DNA from: Flavobacteriaceae bacterium UBA4166
GTDB taxonomy: Bacteria > Bacteroidota > Bacteroidia > Flavobacteriales > Flavobacteriaceae
DNA length: 64,000 bases
Assembly (NCBI GenBank): GCA_002379985.1
Contig: DFVG01000010.1
Span: forward strand, 1 to 64,000
Direction of reading: 5' to 3'
A model generated the notes under the pieces. The model ran no database searches, had not been told where the DNA came from, and saw only the letters and a program-made list of their open reading frames with translations. The translations under genes were made by a program, and so were the position numbers. Shown piece by piece: positions 33,903 through 43,429 of the stretch. Position 1 is the first letter of the stretch, and each line of letters begins with the position of its first letter.

Positions 33903-34052
33903 TGTGAAGGACTTAGGACTTAGGATGTAGGATGTATAGTGAGTTGGTGAATTTGTGAGTCGGAAGAGGACGTAGGACTTAAGATGAAGGATAAATAGGA
34001 GATAAGAATTAGTGGATTAGTGATTCGGGAGAAGATGTAAGAGTTAGGACCA
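33903..34052. repeat. Degenerate GGACTTAGGATGTAG tract
   Basis: The interval between terC and the DUF4251 gene holds tandem, drifting copies of short words: GGACTTA, GGATGTA, GAGTTGGTGAATT, GTGGATTAGTGATTC. It codes for nothing. A related tract lies in reverse orientation at about 38440-38670, so the two bracket the Pycsar island. Confidence 0.6.
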
Positions 34053-34146
34053 TTGTCATGGTTTTATAGGATTGGGGCATGCTTCTTGTACTATAGCTAG
34101 TGTTAAACTCATTGTGTCATTGGCACACAATGCTTATCTTAAACCT

Positions 34147-34746
34147 ATGAAAAAGAAACCATTATATCATCGATTATTCCTTGTTGCGGTCATGGCGATG
34201 GTGTTTCAAAGTTGTGGTTCTTCTGAAAATGCCGCTGAAGAGACACAAAATGCGCAAGCCTTTCAGGCTGTTAGTGATTTAGTAGCTTCTGAAATGTATC
34301 GTATTGATGTAGAAAATGCGCAACCTTTTAATACGGCTGCAACGACGCAAGTACTTAATGAATTGGCGCCTTATATGAATGGAAGCACTTCCGGGAATAT
34401 ACAACTGTCTGGCGACAATTACTTTTTAGAAGTCACACAAGGAAAAGTGAAGGCTAATATGCCGTTTTTCGGACAACAATTGCAAGGTAGCGGTGGAAAT
34501 AGAAACAGTCAGGATGTTGGTGTGGATATGAATGGAATGACGGAAGATTATGCCGCAAAGGTTTTAGAGCGCAAGCAGAAAATTGAAATCTACTTTGAAG
34601 CAGATGATGTAAACAACAAAACCGAACGCTATCAAGTATTTATCAACGCATACCCAAACCAACGTGCCACCATACAAGTAACTTCTTCGCAACGCACGGT
34701 GATTCGATATACCGGAAGAATTCATGCCGTTCCGGATGCGATGTAA
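34147..34746 (+). CDS. DUF4251 lipoprotein
   Basis: About 199 residues. MKKKPLYHRLFLVAVMAMVFQSC is a lipoprotein signal with Cys in the lipobox. The mature part contains the DUF4251 beta-sandwich pattern (FLEVTQGKVKANMPFFGQ ... RYQVFINAYPNQRATIQVTSSQR). The family is almost restricted to Bacteroidota and has no known function. I chose ATG 34147 because it begins the signal peptide. Confidence 0.85.
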   Translation: MKKKPLYHRLFLVAVMAMVFQSCGSSENAAEETQNAQAFQAVSDLVASEMYRIDVENAQPFNTAATTQVLNELAPYMNGSTSGNIQLSGDNYFLEVTQGKVKANMPFFGQQLQGSGGNRNSQDVGVDMNGMTEDYAAKVLERKQKIEIYFEADDVNNKTERYQVFINAYPNQRATIQVTSSQRTVIRYTGRIHAVPDAM

Positions 34747-34812
34747 GGAGGAAAGGGAGAATACGGTAATTCTTTAAAGCGATATCATTCACAATGAAAC
34801 ATAGAACTTTCG

Positions 34813-35019
<207 letters not shown>

Positions 35020-35133
35020 GCAAATTGCGCTACTAAAGTAATTGTTTCTTTCTCTATCAATCTTTTCTGCCCGTCCAAAAAAGATTCAAAAATAGGACGC
35101 TCTTTATGTATAAATTTTAGTAAGTAAAACCAG

Positions 35134-35187
35134 AACGCAGCGCTATATTCATTCCAAGGTTTCATGAATGCTTACGCTGCGTTTTTA
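35134..35187. repeat. Stem-loop with 9-bp CG-rich arms
   Basis: AACGCAGCG at 35134-35142 pairs with CGCTGCGTT at 35175-35183, followed by a T-run; a smaller hairpin (ATTCAT/ATGAAT) sits in the loop. It may be a terminator or part of the repeat-rich gene-free stretch. Confidence 0.5.
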
Positions 35188-35613
35188 TTCTGTGTAAAGA
35201 GGAATTTGTCTAGAACCAATTAGTGAAATCATATCGCCAAATTGATGCAAAATGCCTTCCTCTCGCTATGCTCGTCGGAGACACTAAAAATCAAGACTGC
35301 ATACGGGTGATCGTTAAGAAATGGTCTCGAAGACCATTTTAGTGAGCCGCGAGCCGGTGCGCTGGTAGAAACAATTAACGGCTCGCTGCGCTATATTTTA
35401 GGAAAGCTTAGTACTCGCTTATAATGATCACGACAAGCTTTAAGCATTTGAAAACTAAGATTATTTAGAACTATCCCCTAAAATATGGTCGTTCCACTCG
35501 CCTATTGTTTTTACCAAAATTTTATGAGGTCAAGTTTAACATCGAGAATCTATTTTACATAAAATTACAATTTTATATATTCTTATATTATGAAAAATAT
35601 AGTTTTAGTTAGA

Positions 35614-35742
35614 TTACTTTCTTTTGCGTTTAGGTGGCTTCAGTGATGGTGTATTTCCTGGTGTATCCTTATTATCTCTCTGACGTCTATCCGGTTTTCC
35701 TGTTGATTTAGCAATTCTTTTTGGCCCTGGTTTAAGTCCCAT
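35614..35742 (-). CDS. 42-residue basic peptide next to the Pycsar cyclase
   Basis: A small open frame starting 11 bp after the cyclase stop. It encodes MGLKPGPKRIAKSTGKPDRR followed by a Pro/Lys-rich tail ending KPPKRKRK. Very basic, with no hydrophobic core. Its position suggests co-transcription with the defence genes. Function unknown; it may be a real accessory peptide or a chance frame. Confidence 0.45.
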   Translation of the reverse strand: MGLKPGPKRIAKSTGKPDRRQRDNKDTPGNTPSLKPPKRKRK

Positions 35743-35753
35743 AATATTTGTTT

Positions 35754-37091
35754 TCAATTTAATATGTTATTTAAGTTTATATCTGTATCCAATTTGTCAT
35801 CTACGTAAATTGGGAATTTTAATACTATATTGTTTGTATGCTCTCTTTGAATTGTGCATTTTAGATAATGGTTTCCATGATAGCCAGCATGAGCAATACA
35901 ATATGTTTGATTCAAATAAAAATTCTCAAAATTGTGTCGTTCCTCATTTGCTAGTTTCGCTTCTTTACCTGAATTGAAAGCTTCCCAAATAATTTTTTCA
36001 TGAGGTTTTTTATAATATGGCGAACCATTTATCATTAGTTGATATTTAATATATTTGCCTTTAAGTATAGAATAGTTGTTTTCATAATATTGAGAAGCAG
36101 TACTTTCTTGTTTTGGTCTGTAAACACTCGCTTTAAGGGTAAAAGGATTATCAACGATTTCTAAATTACCACTTCCATTTTTTCTATAAAATGAGAAACT
36201 ATTTAAATATTTTTTCCAACTGAAATCAAATTGACAATAATTAAGTTCTGAAGATTGAATTATATATCTATCCTCAACAGGTTGACCATTCTTTTTAACC
36301 GTTGGTATACTGATATAATCTTCGTTCATTTCTATAGCATCAACTAAATTTTTACCAATTCTAATAGAATTTACTGATGCTTTATTCTGTAATTTAGCAG
36401 CTAAATCAGTATGTAAGCTAGTTGTTGTAAGCTCATTACAATTAGCAATCCCATAGTGAGACCACATAACATTGTCATCATTTCCATAATCTAAACCAAC
36501 TCTTATTTTTATTGGGTCAAGTCCATAATTTTCAAATGCTGATGATAAGTCTTCAGAAACAACTTGACATAAAACGCTCGCAGAATTAAGAGCATTAATT
36601 ACACTATTATTCGGGTTAGAATTTTTTCTCACAAACTGAACAAATACTGCATCTCCTTGTAATCTATGAACATGTCCTCCAAAATGACTGACTACATTGA
36701 TGCAAAGAGTTAATAAAGTGTCTTTAATTAAACGTACTTCTTCTAAAGAGTATTTAAGAGCTAATCTAGTAGAGCCTTTAATATCTACAAACATAGAAAC
36801 ACAATGATGATTAAGTGTTTGATTATGTTCTAGGTTCTCAAAATCTGGATGATTACCAATTTTTATGGTATCAAAAGAATATTTATTTGGTCCGAAATAT
36901 TTTTGAAGTTGATTAGAGTCAAACTCTAATATCGTTTTAGAATCTGGTTCTATTGTTGTCGGTAAAGAAGAAAATGTTTCTGTACTTTGATTTAGCAAGA
37001 TATATGGTGATTTAATTCCTTTTTGAAATTTTTGTTCTGATCTGCTCAATACACTTTCTATTCCTGATTTGTAGTTTTTAAATAAGCTCAT
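35754..37091 (-). CDS. Pycsar-type nucleotide cyclase with C-terminal AGS-C-like sensor domain
   Basis: A 445-residue class III cyclase. Residues 96-255 hold the catalytic domain with both metal Asp residues: Asp103 in MFVDIKGSTRL and Asp147 in HRLQGDAVFV. Where adenylyl cyclases have the Asn-x-x-x-Arg pair it reads DLAAK, so product specificity may differ. Residues ~300-432 match an AGS-C-type sensor (KIIWEAFNSGKEAKLANEER ... CIAHAGYHGNHYLKCTI). Pycsar cyclases make cCMP or cUMP on phage infection. The start overlaps the effector stop by 4 bp. AT-rich codons differ from flanking genes, a sign of transfer. Confidence 0.85.
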   Translation of the reverse strand: MSLFKNYKSGIESVLSRSEQKFQKGIKSPYILLNQSTETFSSLPTTIEPDSKTILEFDSNQLQKYFGPNKYSFDTIKIGNHPDFENLEHNQTLNHHCVSMFVDIKGSTRLALKYSLEEVRLIKDTLLTLCINVVSHFGGHVHRLQGDAVFVQFVRKNSNPNNSVINALNSASVLCQVVSEDLSSAFENYGLDPIKIRVGLDYGNDDNVMWSHYGIANCNELTTTSLHTDLAAKLQNKASVNSIRIGKNLVDAIEMNEDYISIPTVKKNGQPVEDRYIIQSSELNYCQFDFSWKKYLNSFSFYRKNGSGNLEIVDNPFTLKASVYRPKQESTASQYYENNYSILKGKYIKYQLMINGSPYYKKPHEKIIWEAFNSGKEAKLANEERHNFENFYLNQTYCIAHAGYHGNHYLKCTIQREHTNNIVLKFPIYVDDKLDTDINLNNILN

Positions 37092-37603
37092 ACTATTTTA
37101 ATTATAATAATTATTAAAAGCAGAATTAATTGAACAAAGACCATTCTAATAGACCAACGGATTCTGTTATATTTTGTTTTTAAACCTTTTGATATAGAAT
37201 AAATCTGTTTCGCTATATCTTTACATACTTTTTTATCCTTTTGTTCCTTGTATTGATTTAGAAAATCTTCTTCATTCATATCAGCAATAGATTTAAAAAA
37301 TACTAAAGAGTGATACTTTTTACTACTCGAATTATTGGTTTTTAAAAAAGGAAATACAGCTGCTATTGTAAAACCAATACTTAATATTCCTATTACAAGT
37401 ATACCAATAAGAAGACCTATTGTCCAGTTCTCTGCCTTACCATTATTAAACCCAATTATATCATTAAAGCTTGTTACTATGAAACCAAATAAAAAGGCAC
37501 TAAAAGCCAATAAGAAGTTCCCTTTACTATTAGCTCCTTCAATGTAATGATCGAACCTATTCAACACATACCTAGATTGTTCTATTTCATTTATTTCTTT
37601 CAT
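37088..37603 (-). CDS. Pycsar transmembrane effector (PycTM, DUF5706-like)
   Basis: A 171-residue membrane protein. An N-terminal amphipathic helix (EQSRYVLNRFDHYIEGAN, with SKGN following) precedes TM1 (28-50) and TM2 (60-87). A cytoplasmic helical linker leads to TM3 (152-171). RFDHYIEGANSKGNFLLAFSA is the pattern of Pycsar effectors that bind the cyclic pyrimidine nucleotide and disrupt the inner membrane. The ATG follows the repressor stop with no spacer (TAAATG), and the stop overlaps the cyclase start. Confidence 0.85.
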   Translation of the reverse strand: MKEINEIEQSRYVLNRFDHYIEGANSKGNFLLAFSAFLFGFIVTSFNDIIGFNNGKAENWTIGLLIGILVIGILSIGFTIAAVFPFLKTNNSSSKKYHSLVFFKSIADMNEEDFLNQYKEQKDKKVCKDIAKQIYSISKGLKTKYNRIRWSIRMVFVQLILLLIIIIIKIV

Positions 37604-38227
37604 TTAAATTTTTATTACTTCTTCAACAATTCCTTGAATTCTAAAATTGCTTGTTAATATTATTGGTTGATGTATTTTATTTGTTGATTTTGGCTTTAGA
37701 ATTACCATTCCTCCACTTCTAAAAAATTCTTTAACTGTTGCTTCATCATCAATAAGAGCTAATACTTTATCACCATTATTTGCGTCTTGCTGTTGTCTTA
37801 TTAATAATAAATCTCCATCATTAATCCCTGCTTCATTCATAGAATCACCTTCTGCCCTCAATAAGAAATATTTATAACCCTTTTTTATAATCTCTACAGA
37901 AATAGAAACTTCAGCTTCAATATTCTCATCTGCAAAAATTGGTATTCCACAAGCTACACTTCCTAATAAAGGTATTTTCACAGTTTGTGCTCTTGAACCA
38001 TAATCTTCGGGTATTTCAAAATCAACAATCTGATAACTGCCATCTGGCTTTTTTCTTAAAATTTCTTTTTCTTCAAGACTTTTCAATAAAACAGCAGATG
38101 AACGCGGTGATTTATATCCCAAGCCACTCATTAATTCACGTACACTTGGCATCTTTCCTTGATGGACTAAAGCGTTTCTAATAATTTTTAATGCTTCTAC
38201 CTCTTTATCAGACAAATTATAAAACAT
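37604..38227 (-). CDS. LexA/UmuD-like autoproteolytic repressor
   Basis: 207 residues. A winged-helix DNA-binding domain (MPSVRELMSGLGYKSPRSSAVLL) is followed by an S24 peptidase domain. The cleavage site is Cys93-Gly94 in SVACGIPI (UmuD-like Cys-Gly rather than the Ala-Gly of E. coli LexA), with Ser129 in EGDSMNEAGI and Lys166 in EATVKEF as the catalytic dyad. I used ATG 38227, because the frame's upstream alternative is a TTG. As first gene of the Pycsar operon it probably represses it and releases it when RecA filaments form. It could also be the cell's ordinary LexA, but the coupling to the defence genes argues otherwise. Confidence 0.88.
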   Translation of the reverse strand: MFYNLSDKEVEALKIIRNALVHQGKMPSVRELMSGLGYKSPRSSAVLLKSLEEKEILRKKPDGSYQIVDFEIPEDYGSRAQTVKIPLLGSVACGIPIFADENIEAEVSISVEIIKKGYKYFLLRAEGDSMNEAGINDGDLLLIRQQQDANNGDKVLALIDDEATVKEFFRSGGMVILKPKSTNKIHQPIILTSNFRIQGIVEEVIKI

Positions 38228-38339
38228 ACACAAATATACACTTTGAATACAGTCGTAACATTATTATAAGATATTAGTTATAAACTAGTTATCAACATTT
38301 TTTAAATTTGCGAGTACGAGTATAAATATATTTTTGGAG
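38228..38339 (-). promoter_or_regulatory. Promoter/operator region of the repressor-Pycsar operon
   Basis: On the minus strand an exact -7 box TATATTTG occupies 38231-38238, only 3 bases before the ATG, so the mRNA may be nearly leaderless or another promoter is used. Direct repeats TAGTTAT at 38275-38281 and 38286-38292 (11 bp apart, one helical turn) and CGAGTA repeated at 38311-38322 are candidate repressor sites. Confidence 0.4.
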
Positions 38340-38673
38340 GGGATATTTTCTTTGAGGAATTCCGTAAAGAAAAATATAAGCAATTATAATATCATTTCAC
38401 ATCCCCCTTCGCTTACTCGCCGATCCCCAAGCCTTTCCCACTAACTAACCAATCCACCAATCCACCAACTCACAACTTCACTAACCCCATTGTCTATAGA
38501 AACGAAATTCTCTCTCAATAACGAAACCAAGTTCCAACAACTTCTCTACTATAGACCCAACTAAACCCCGCACCCCACAACAAAAAACGACCCCATTTCT
38601 GGAGTCGCTTTTATCTATCATTTCATACATCATACGTCATAAGTCCTAGCGTCTAACATCCTAGGTCCTACAA
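38340..38673. other. Non-coding interval with degenerate repeats
   Basis: Contains CCAATCCACCAATCCACCAACTCACAAC-like drifting words near 38449-38478 (shown here as short units AATCCACC twice) and, at 38630-38670, the reverse complement of the GGACTTAGGATGT words seen at 33.9 kb. No gene is supported. A minus-strand terminator lies inside it. Confidence 0.55.
38582..38612 (-). terminator. Terminator downstream of the BNR-repeat gene
   Basis: Read on the minus strand, GCGACTCC pairs with GGGGTCGT around AGAAAT and is followed by a T-run. It ends the transcript from the BNR-repeat gene at 38674-41901. Confidence 0.7.
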
Positions 38674-41600
38674 CTAATTCTCCATCAACCCCTGTCCTTC
38701 AATCCACGGGGCACCCGCAGCTTTGAGTCGGCGTTCTAAATTTGGCAAGGTGTTGTTTTCCATCGCTTTTAACTTCGACTGCACCGAGTTCAATTGTCCT
38801 TTGACACGCTGTAGCAGTGCTTTATGCGTTCCGGTGGGGCCATAGGTATTCCCAAAAGCCACCCAGCCTATTCTTCCGCCGTCATTAGCCGTTGGATTGG
38901 ACCGCTCCCCTATTTCATCCTTCACCGGATTGCCGCGAAGCTCTTTCTGGATCGCTAATAAGTCCATCCGCGCTTTGTTGATGTCTTTCAATAGCGCATC
39001 ATTATTCGCAGTCGCCTTGTTGGCAGCGCGTTTCATGGCGGCTACTTTGTCTAATTGACGTGTCATCATCATATTAGTAGCGGTAAGGTTCTGCTGAAAG
39101 GCAAACACTTCTTCTCTAAAATTATTCATTTCGTCATACGACTTGCGCGGTAAGGCTCCATCGTACATCGCTACTACTTCAAATTCTTCTGGACCTTGAA
39201 GCGTGGTGGTTACTCCGTCTACGCGTTTTACCAATGTTGCAGAATACGTTCCCGGCGTTACCATCACATTTCCGGTACCAATGCCGTCACCGTCTCCTGA
39301 GAGTCGTTCTCCGCGTTTGTCAGGATAATTCAACTCCCAATTCACGCGATTAAAGCCTTTTTTGTTGGTGCCTTCAATCGTATTCACCAAGTTTCCGTTT
39401 GCATCCTTGATCAAAAACAGCACTTTGGGTCCGTCTTGATTGGCTTCTGCCTCTAAGGCATCCCAACCTGGAAAATCAGTGTTTGATTTTTCACGTTCCT
39501 TGCGATCGTCTTTCAACGATTTATATCCATCGGCCAGATAATACGTAAATCGTGCGCCAAAAGGTGCATTCGGAGCTTTGTATTCGGCATCGCCTTGACT
39601 TCCCACACGGCTTGCTTCAGAATACCAATGCGCATCTTTTATAGGGAATAAGGTCGCTTCTTTAGAAAGCATGGAAGCGTTGAAATTGCGCAACGGACTA
39701 ATATCATCTAAAATAAAGAAACCACGTCCAAAAGAAGCTCCTACCAAATCGTCTTCACGGCGTTGAATCGTAATGTCTCGGAAGGAAATCGTAGGTACTC
39801 CTCCACTCAGTTCTACCCAATTCTTGCCACCATTGGTCGTAAAATAGATACCGTATTCCGTGGCAGCAAACAGCAAATTCTTATCAACATGATCTTGCAC
39901 CAAACGCCAAACCAATAAGCGCTCCGGAAGGTCACCGTTGATCAGCGACCATGTTCTCCCCTTATCAGAACTCTTCAAAATATATGGTTTGTAATCACCG
40001 TATTTGTGATTGTCTACCGCGGCGTAGACCACATTCGCATCGAACAGGTCGGCGCGCACATCGTTCACGAAAGGCACGTTTCCTAGTCCTTTGATATTGC
40101 TTAAGGTTGCTTTTCGCCAAGTGTTTCCGCCGTCTTCGGTTGTTTGAATGATCCCGTCATCGGTTCCGGCGTAAATAAGTCCTTCTTGCTTTGGAGATTC
40201 CGCCAGCGAAGTAATGGTATTGTAATTAGACATGGCTCCCACATCCCAAGCGTTATCCCAACTCTGTTGTTTTCCGTAATATGGAATGTTCATCCGCTCT
40301 TGGTTCAAGGTGAGGTCTTCGGAAATAGGAGTCCAATCGTCTCCTCTATTCTCCGAACGCCACACACGCTGTGACGCAAAATAAAGGCGTTTTGGATTAT
40401 GCGGACTCACCAAAATTGGGGCATCCCAATTGAAACGTTCAAAAGGTTCGCCTGCTCTAGCCTGCGGCTGAATAAATACCGTTTCCTTGGTCGTTTGATC
40501 GATACGCCATAAGGCTCCTTGCTGAAACTCTCCGTAAGTAATGTTGGGGTTTCCGGGTTCGATAGCCGACTGGTGCCCGTCGGCTCCTAAGGTTTTCCAC
40601 CAATCGGAATTAGTGATTCCGTCTGAATAGGTGGTTTGCGAAGGTCCGCCGTGTGAACCATTGTCTTGGGTTCCGCCATAAATATTATAAAAAGGTTCTG
40701 AATCGTCTACTGCTACTTTAAAGTATTGCGTGATCGGAAGGTTTCGAATGAACTTCCAGCTATCCGTCAGATCAAAACTTTCATACAACCCACCATCCGT
40801 TCCGAAGAGCACATAATTAGGGTCGGAAGCTTTAAACGCCATCGCATGACTATCTACGTGCTTATTCTTTTCATTCATGGTATAAAAGGTTTTTCCATGA
40901 TTATCTGAAATTTGCACATAGTTGCTCATCAAGAACAACTTTCCCTCGTGATGGGGTGATGCGTACAGCTCTTGGTAGTAATGCGGACCAGTACCTCCGG
41001 AAACGGCATCTGATTGTTTGGTCCAAGACGCCCCTCTGTTCGTAGACATATAAAGGCCACCCTTTGTGCGGTCTTCTTCAATAGCCGCGTAGATCGTATC
41101 TGGATTAAAAGGTGAAATGGCCAGCCCGATCTTTCCTAAATTTGACTTCGGAAGGCCATTGCTTAACTTCGTCCAAGTAGTTCCTCCATCCGTACTTTTA
41201 TGAAGCCCTGAACCGGGTCCGCCGCCCAAATAACCTGCTACGGTTCTATGACGTTGCCAAGTGGCAGCGTATAGCACATCCGGATTTCTAGGATCGATCA
41301 CCAAATCGGTTGCTCCCACCCATTCGGCATCTCCTAAGGTGCGTTTCCAAGTAGTACCTCCATCCGTCGTTTTATACACGCCGCGTTCCCCACCGGAAGT
41401 CCACAACGGCCCTTGAGACACTGCCCAAACTACGTTGGAGTCTTCAGGATGTATAATGATCTTAGAGATATGGTCTGAATTTTTCAGTCCGACGTTTTTC
41501 CAACTGGCACCATCATCATGACTCACATACACGCCATCTCCAAAGGCCACGTGACGTCCTCCTACATTTTCGCCGGTTCCTACCCAAATAGTATGGGTAT

Positions 41601-41901
41601 TGTTAGGGTCAATGGCTATAGCCCCAATAGAATAGGACGCTTCATTATCGAAGATCGGTTTCCAGGTGGTTCCGGAATTGATGGTCTTCCACACGCCGCC
41701 GGAACCAACAGCGACATACCATACGTTTTCGTTTTCAGGGTGTATGGCGATATCGGCAATTCTTCCCGAGGTGAAGGCCGGACCAATATTTCGCATGGTT
41801 AAGCCGGAAAAAGTTTTGTCAGTAATTTCTTGTGCTTGTACCGGAATCGTTAGCAATAACGACAGTACACATAAAAAAGAGAAAAATAATCGGTGTTTCA
41901 T
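38674..41901 (-). CDS. Secreted BNR/VPS10-like beta-propeller protein
   Basis: About 1075 residues with a signal peptide ending PVQAQ. It then carries many Asp-box/BNR repeats (SGTTWKPIF, DGASWKN, DGGTTWKRTL, RGRTWSLING, GGKNWVELSG), which build two beta-propellers as in sortilin/VPS10 and GH74-type proteins. A C-terminal immunoglobulin-like strand region and a coiled coil follow. Often labelled glycosyl hydrolase in Bacteroidota, but catalytic residues are not evident. The start at 41901 opens the signal peptide. Periplasmic or extracellular; function unknown. Confidence 0.87.
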   Translation of the reverse strand: MKHRLFFSFLCVLSLLLTIPVQAQEITDKTFSGLTMRNIGPAFTSGRIADIAIHPENENVWYVAVGSGGVWKTINSGTTWKPIFDNEASYSIGAIAIDPNNTHTIWVGTGENVGGRHVAFGDGVYVSHDDGASWKNVGLKNSDHISKIIIHPEDSNVVWAVSQGPLWTSGGERGVYKTTDGGTTWKRTLGDAEWVGATDLVIDPRNPDVLYAATWQRHRTVAGYLGGGPGSGLHKSTDGGTTWTKLSNGLPKSNLGKIGLAISPFNPDTIYAAIEEDRTKGGLYMSTNRGASWTKQSDAVSGGTGPHYYQELYASPHHEGKLFLMSNYVQISDNHGKTFYTMNEKNKHVDSHAMAFKASDPNYVLFGTDGGLYESFDLTDSWKFIRNLPITQYFKVAVDDSEPFYNIYGGTQDNGSHGGPSQTTYSDGITNSDWWKTLGADGHQSAIEPGNPNITYGEFQQGALWRIDQTTKETVFIQPQARAGEPFERFNWDAPILVSPHNPKRLYFASQRVWRSENRGDDWTPISEDLTLNQERMNIPYYGKQQSWDNAWDVGAMSNYNTITSLAESPKQEGLIYAGTDDGIIQTTEDGGNTWRKATLSNIKGLGNVPFVNDVRADLFDANVVYAAVDNHKYGDYKPYILKSSDKGRTWSLINGDLPERLLVWRLVQDHVDKNLLFAATEYGIYFTTNGGKNWVELSGGVPTISFRDITIQRREDDLVGASFGRGFFILDDISPLRNFNASMLSKEATLFPIKDAHWYSEASRVGSQGDAEYKAPNAPFGARFTYYLADGYKSLKDDRKEREKSNTDFPGWDALEAEANQDGPKVLFLIKDANGNLVNTIEGTNKKGFNRVNWELNYPDKRGERLSGDGDGIGTGNVMVTPGTYSATLVKRVDGVTTTLQGPEEFEVVAMYDGALPRKSYDEMNNFREEVFAFQQNLTATNMMMTRQLDKVAAMKRAANKATANNDALLKDINKARMDLLAIQKELRGNPVKDEIGERSNPTANDGGRIGWVAFGNTYGPTGTHKALLQRVKGQLNSVQSKLKAMENNTLPNLERRLKAAGAPWIEGQGLMEN

Positions 41902-42090
41902 TATGTAGTTTTTTGGTTGTTCAGAACGCCATACACAATATGACGCAACGTTCAAAATACGACTATTCTCGTGTTTTTTTTATGAAATGAAGGTATTTAA
42001 CGTTCGCATCTGCTTCAGATGATATACATCTTCTATTTGCAAACTTTCGACGTAAGAAGGAATGTGGTTTCTATAACTAGGATGTTTACT

Positions 42091-43200
42091 TCAGGAGGTC
42101 TCATCTCCCGCTAGTGTAGGATAATCTATATACCCTTCTTTCCCGGGAGTGTAAAAGGTGTCCTTATTCCAATCGGCTACAGGTGCATTTTCTGCAAAAC
42201 GTTCTACGAGATCGGGGTTAGAAACATATAGCTTTCCGAAGGCCACCAAATCAGCGTCACTGTCTTCAATCACCTTATTTCCGGAATCCTGATCAAAGTT
42301 GCTGTTGATCATTAAAGTACCATTATACAAGGGTCGGAAGTGCTTGGCGATATTGGTCACGGCGAAAGGAATGTCAGAAACATCCGTAAACGGTTCCGAA
42401 AGATGTACGTACGCTAGGTTGTAATCGTTCAGTTTTGTAATGGTGTATTCGAAAGTAGGAATGGTTTCCTCGTCCATGGTCATTCCGAAGATTCCATGCA
42501 ACGACGGATTGAATCGCGCACCTATCTTTTCTTCCGGAATTACCTCCTTGATAGCATCCAATACCTCAAAAAAGAAACGCGCTCTGTTCTCAATGCTACC
42601 CCCGTAGCGATCGGTTCGGGTGTTAGAAGTTCCGTTAAAGAATTGATGGAATAAATAACCATTTGAAGAATGAATTTCGACACCGTCAAAACCTGCATCC
42701 ATAGCATTTTTCGCCGCTTGTTGGAAGTCGGAAACAGTCTGATCGATATCTTCTTGGGTCATCGCCTGCGGCGTTACGGTATCTTTAAAACCTTCAGGTG
42801 TGTAGGATTGTGCTTCCGGATTGATAGCAGATGGGGCCAGCGGCAATTCGCCATCGTGAAAATAAGGATGCGACATGCGTCCCACATGCCACAATTGTAT
42901 GAAGATTTTTCCTCCTTGTTGATGCACCCGCTCCGTCACTTTTTTCCATCCTTCCACCTGCGCTTCGCTATGAATACCGGGCGTATTGATATACCCAACC
43001 GCACGTTTCGACACCTGTGAACCTTCGGTAATGATGAGTCCGGCAGACGCTCTTTGTTCGTAATACACGCCTTGGAGTTCATCCGTAGGTTTCTTTTCTG
43101 AATTTGTGGCCCGACTGCGCGTCATGGGTGCCATCACCACACGATTCTTCAAATTGAGTTGTTGTGTTTTATAGGATTGTAACAAGGGTTGTTTTGTCAT
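42091..43200 (-). CDS. Old-yellow-enzyme alkene reductase (NemA-like)
   Basis: A 369-residue FMN TIM barrel. KNRVVMAPMTRSRA is the FMN-binding start, FIQLWHVGRMSHP follows, and HSSNGYLFHQFFNGTSNTR carries the substrate-binding His and Asn. TDRYGGSIENRARF is another family signature. These enzymes reduce activated C=C bonds (enones, maleimides) and nitro groups with NAD(P)H and often act in electrophile detoxification. Confidence 0.94.
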   Translation of the reverse strand: MTKQPLLQSYKTQQLNLKNRVVMAPMTRSRATNSEKKPTDELQGVYYEQRASAGLIITEGSQVSKRAVGYINTPGIHSEAQVEGWKKVTERVHQQGGKIFIQLWHVGRMSHPYFHDGELPLAPSAINPEAQSYTPEGFKDTVTPQAMTQEDIDQTVSDFQQAAKNAMDAGFDGVEIHSSNGYLFHQFFNGTSNTRTDRYGGSIENRARFFFEVLDAIKEVIPEEKIGARFNPSLHGIFGMTMDEETIPTFEYTITKLNDYNLAYVHLSEPFTDVSDIPFAVTNIAKHFRPLYNGTLMINSNFDQDSGNKVIEDSDADLVAFGKLYVSNPDLVERFAENAPVADWNKDTFYTPGKEGYIDYPTLAGDETS

Positions 43201-43429
43201 GATTTCTGTATTTATTGAATGCTTCCGAAGATAAAAATTATAGGTGGTGACTATATTGAAAAACCATACTTCCCTCCTATGATACTATCAATAAAAAGTT
43301 GGACGTCTCAAAATTTCTTAAAAACCCTTAAACCGCTATTAAACTTATACTAAAGTGGGTTTTTAATTATGATCCGGCGGTTGTAATCCCGTACCTTTAG
43401 GATACTAATTAATAAAAAATCAAGACACT

